Part shown: piece after piece, positions 5,801 to 6,373 of the stretch
How the letters are laid out: each line of letters starts with the position of its first letter
How positions within the stretch are numbered: position 1 is the stretch's first letter
Source: Burkholderiales bacterium
Lineage (GTDB): Bacteria > Pseudomonadota > Gammaproteobacteria > Burkholderiales > SG8-39
Assembly: GCA_919902965.1 (NCBI GenBank)
Contig: CAKKSJ010000297.1
Location: 1 to 6,373 of the forward strand
Length of the DNA: 6,373 bases
Direction: 5' to 3'
Program-made: the position numbers and the translations under genes
Notes under the pieces: model-generated
Told to the model about the DNA's origin: nothing
What the model saw: the letters and a program-made list of their open reading frames with translations, nothing else
The model's database searches: none

Positions 5801-6341
5801 CGAGCAGATCGATGCGGTAGGGCAGGGCGCTGCCCATGGGGAACAGATCGATGAGGCCGCCGCGCACGCAGTACTCGCCCGGCGCGACCACCTGGGTAAC
5901 GTGGCTGTACCCGGCCAGGGTCAATTGCGCGCGCAGTTGCGGCAGGTTGAATTGTTCATCCTGCTTGAGAAAGAAAGTGTAGGCGGCGAGATAGGACGGC
6001 GGCGCCATGCGATAGAGCGCCGTGCTTGCCGGAATCAGGGTGAGGTCGCAGCTGCCGCGGCTGATCGCGTACAGCGTAGCCAAGCGCTCGGAGATGAGAT
6101 CGTGATGCGGCGAGAAGCTGTCGTAGGGGAGCGTTTCCCAGTCCGGCAGCAGGTTGACCGCCAGCCCGGCTGCGAAATAAGGAATTTCCTCGCTCAGGCG
6201 CTGTGCGTCTAGCGCCGACGCGCAGAATACGATCAAAGGCTTCGCGTCCCGGGCCAGACGCGCGAGGGCTAGGGCGTCGCTGGAGCCATGCAAATGGGTG
6301 TAGCGGCGCTTGTCCAGCGCCTGAGGCGCGGCAGAAATCAT
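2859..6341 (-). CDS. mfd: Mfd, transcription-repair coupling factor
   Basis: This 1160-residue DNA translocase pushes stalled RNA polymerase off lesions and recruits UvrA for nucleotide excision repair; E. coli Mfd is 1148 residues. The UvrB-like N-terminal module shows DWETLPYDSFSPH (67-79), and GEYCVRGGLIDLFPMG (155-170) with PYRID (174-178) holds R160 and R176, which align with the UvrA-contacting Arg165 and Arg181 of E. coli. The CarD-like RNA polymerase-interacting domain spans about 473-530 (GDPVVHAQHGIGRYLG). The helicase core has Walker A GDVGFGKT (624-631), DEEH (729-732), TLTATPIPRTL (753-763) and motif VI QLRGRVGR (898-905), followed by HHQAYAYLL. The C-terminal regulatory domain follows from about 1000 (LPALLPNDY, ELIDRFG). 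No frameshift or missing motif is seen. The ATG at 6341 fits the family N-terminus, though its Shine-Dalgarno is poor and the upstream region is cut off. It heads an operon with serB. Confidence 0.97.
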   Translation of the reverse strand: MISAAPQALDKRRYTHLHGSSDALALARLARDAKPLIVFCASALDAQRLSEEIPYFAAGLAVNLLPDWETLPYDSFSPHHDLISERLATLYAISRGSCDLTLIPASTALYRMAPPSYLAAYTFFLKQDEQFNLPQLRAQLTLAGYSHVTQVVAPGEYCVRGGLIDLFPMGSALPYRIDLLDEEIESIRTFDVDTQRTIYKVKEVRLLPAREFPLDEAGRTRFRARFRESFEGDPSRSNIYKDVSNGIAPAGIEYFLPLFFEHAASIFDYLPEHATLCLHRDVAASIDAFWKDTQSRYQLLRGDRTQPLLSPVDMFLPAEEFFVAAKRHARIDITDPRETGSAAEGEIVAAALPPLAVERRAADPLTRLKTFLARTPARVLLLAESLGRRETMSQYLAEYGLAPAPCASFAEFRAGSARCMLDTGPLHQGFALENEAICVVTEAELYAGTVRTSKRADARATSVEGMVRDLSELRIGDPVVHAQHGIGRYLGLVSLDLGEGATEFLHLEYARQDKLYVPVAQLHLISRYSGIAPDQAPLHKLGSGDWDRAKKKAAQQIRDTAAELLNLYARRAARVGHQFEIKQHDLDAFAEGFGFEETPDQAAAIRAAIDDMCSGKPMDRLICGDVGFGKTEVALRAAFVAVCGGKQVAILTPTTLLAEQHFQTFSDRFAQIADEWPIKIAQLSRFRTAKEQTQNVKALAEGSVDIAIGTHKLLQRDIKFARLGLVIIDEEHRFGVRQKEALKALRAEVDVLTLTATPIPRTLAMSLEGLRDFSVIATAPQKRLAIKTFVSRESQGVIREAVLRELKRGGQIYFLHNEVHTIENMHARLAKLLPEARIVVAHGQMRERELERAMREFHQQRYNLLLCTTIIETGIDIPTANTMLINRADKFGLAQLHQLRGRVGRSHHQAYAYLLTHGEETLSAQAKKRLEAIQMMDELGAGFFLAMHDLEIRGAGEVLGESQSGEMQEIGFNLYADMLKHAVRSLKAGSEPDLSAPLSITTEINLHLPALLPNDYCSDVNERLTLYKRLANCETAAELDSMQEELIDRFGLAPEPAQALLESHRLRIAARTLGVARIDANGDAIALHFIAQPPLDGARFIQMLARQRHWKLSGPSKLRVQTPSEGLAPRVQTVKDLLKTLLGALPPAGAESAFATLGST

Positions 6342-6373
6342 AGACGAAGCGAGGCCTGCGGGCGCGCTCCGGC
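6342..6373. other. Sequence upstream of mfd, cut by window edge
   Basis: These 32 GC-rich bases lie before the mfd start. I see no promoter hexamers, no strong ribosome binding site and no recognisable coding sequence in them. The mfd promoter and next neighbour lie outside the window; in betaproteobacteria ispD-ispF is often found here, but nothing visible shows that. Confidence 0.3.

Noticed and set aside
3999..6212. A 737-codon open frame on the plus strand antisense to mfd.
   Set aside because: It lies wholly opposite an unmistakable Mfd, its translation is low-complexity Arg/Ala/Gly-rich with no recognisable domain, and long antisense frames are expected in GC-rich genes.

Overview
The window looks like ordinary chromosomal DNA from a GC-rich proteobacterium, most likely a betaproteobacterium. 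That placement rests on gene content and on how the translated proteins read (SuhB, TrmJ, short-form CysE, SerB and Mfd); it is a judgement from memory, not a database match. It holds four complete genes and the first codons of a fifth. I see no mobile element, tRNA, rRNA or CRISPR array.

Layout: (1) Positions 1-37, minus strand, hold the first 12 codons of suhB, running off the left edge. (2) Positions 93-815, plus strand, are trmJ, a tRNA 2'-O-methyltransferase, divergent from suhB across a 55-bp gap. (3) Positions 816-976 are a strikingly AT-rich gap. It opens with a strong sigma70-like promoter whose -35 element contains the trmJ stop codon and overlaps a sequence resembling a type 1 IscR operator. 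(4) Positions 977-1735, plus strand, are cysE, serine O-acetyltransferase. (5) Positions 1736-2031 are a convergent gap with no credible gene but two long inverted repeats. (6) Positions 2862-2032, minus strand, are serB, phosphoserine phosphatase. (7) Positions 6341-2859, minus strand, are mfd, the transcription-repair coupling factor. The mfd stop and serB start overlap as ATGA, so the two are probably one operon.

How the genes relate: SerB makes serine and CysE commits serine to cysteine, so two consecutive steps of sulfur amino-acid supply converge on one intergenic region. TrmJ and CysE are familiar neighbours of the isc iron-sulfur cluster operon in proteobacteria. Here no isc gene follows cysE, yet an IscR-like site remains in front of it. 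The most interesting inference is that cysE is an IscR-controlled gene separated from the isc operon, tying cysteine supply to iron-sulfur status. I found no wholly new multi-gene system; the points worth a second look are regulatory.
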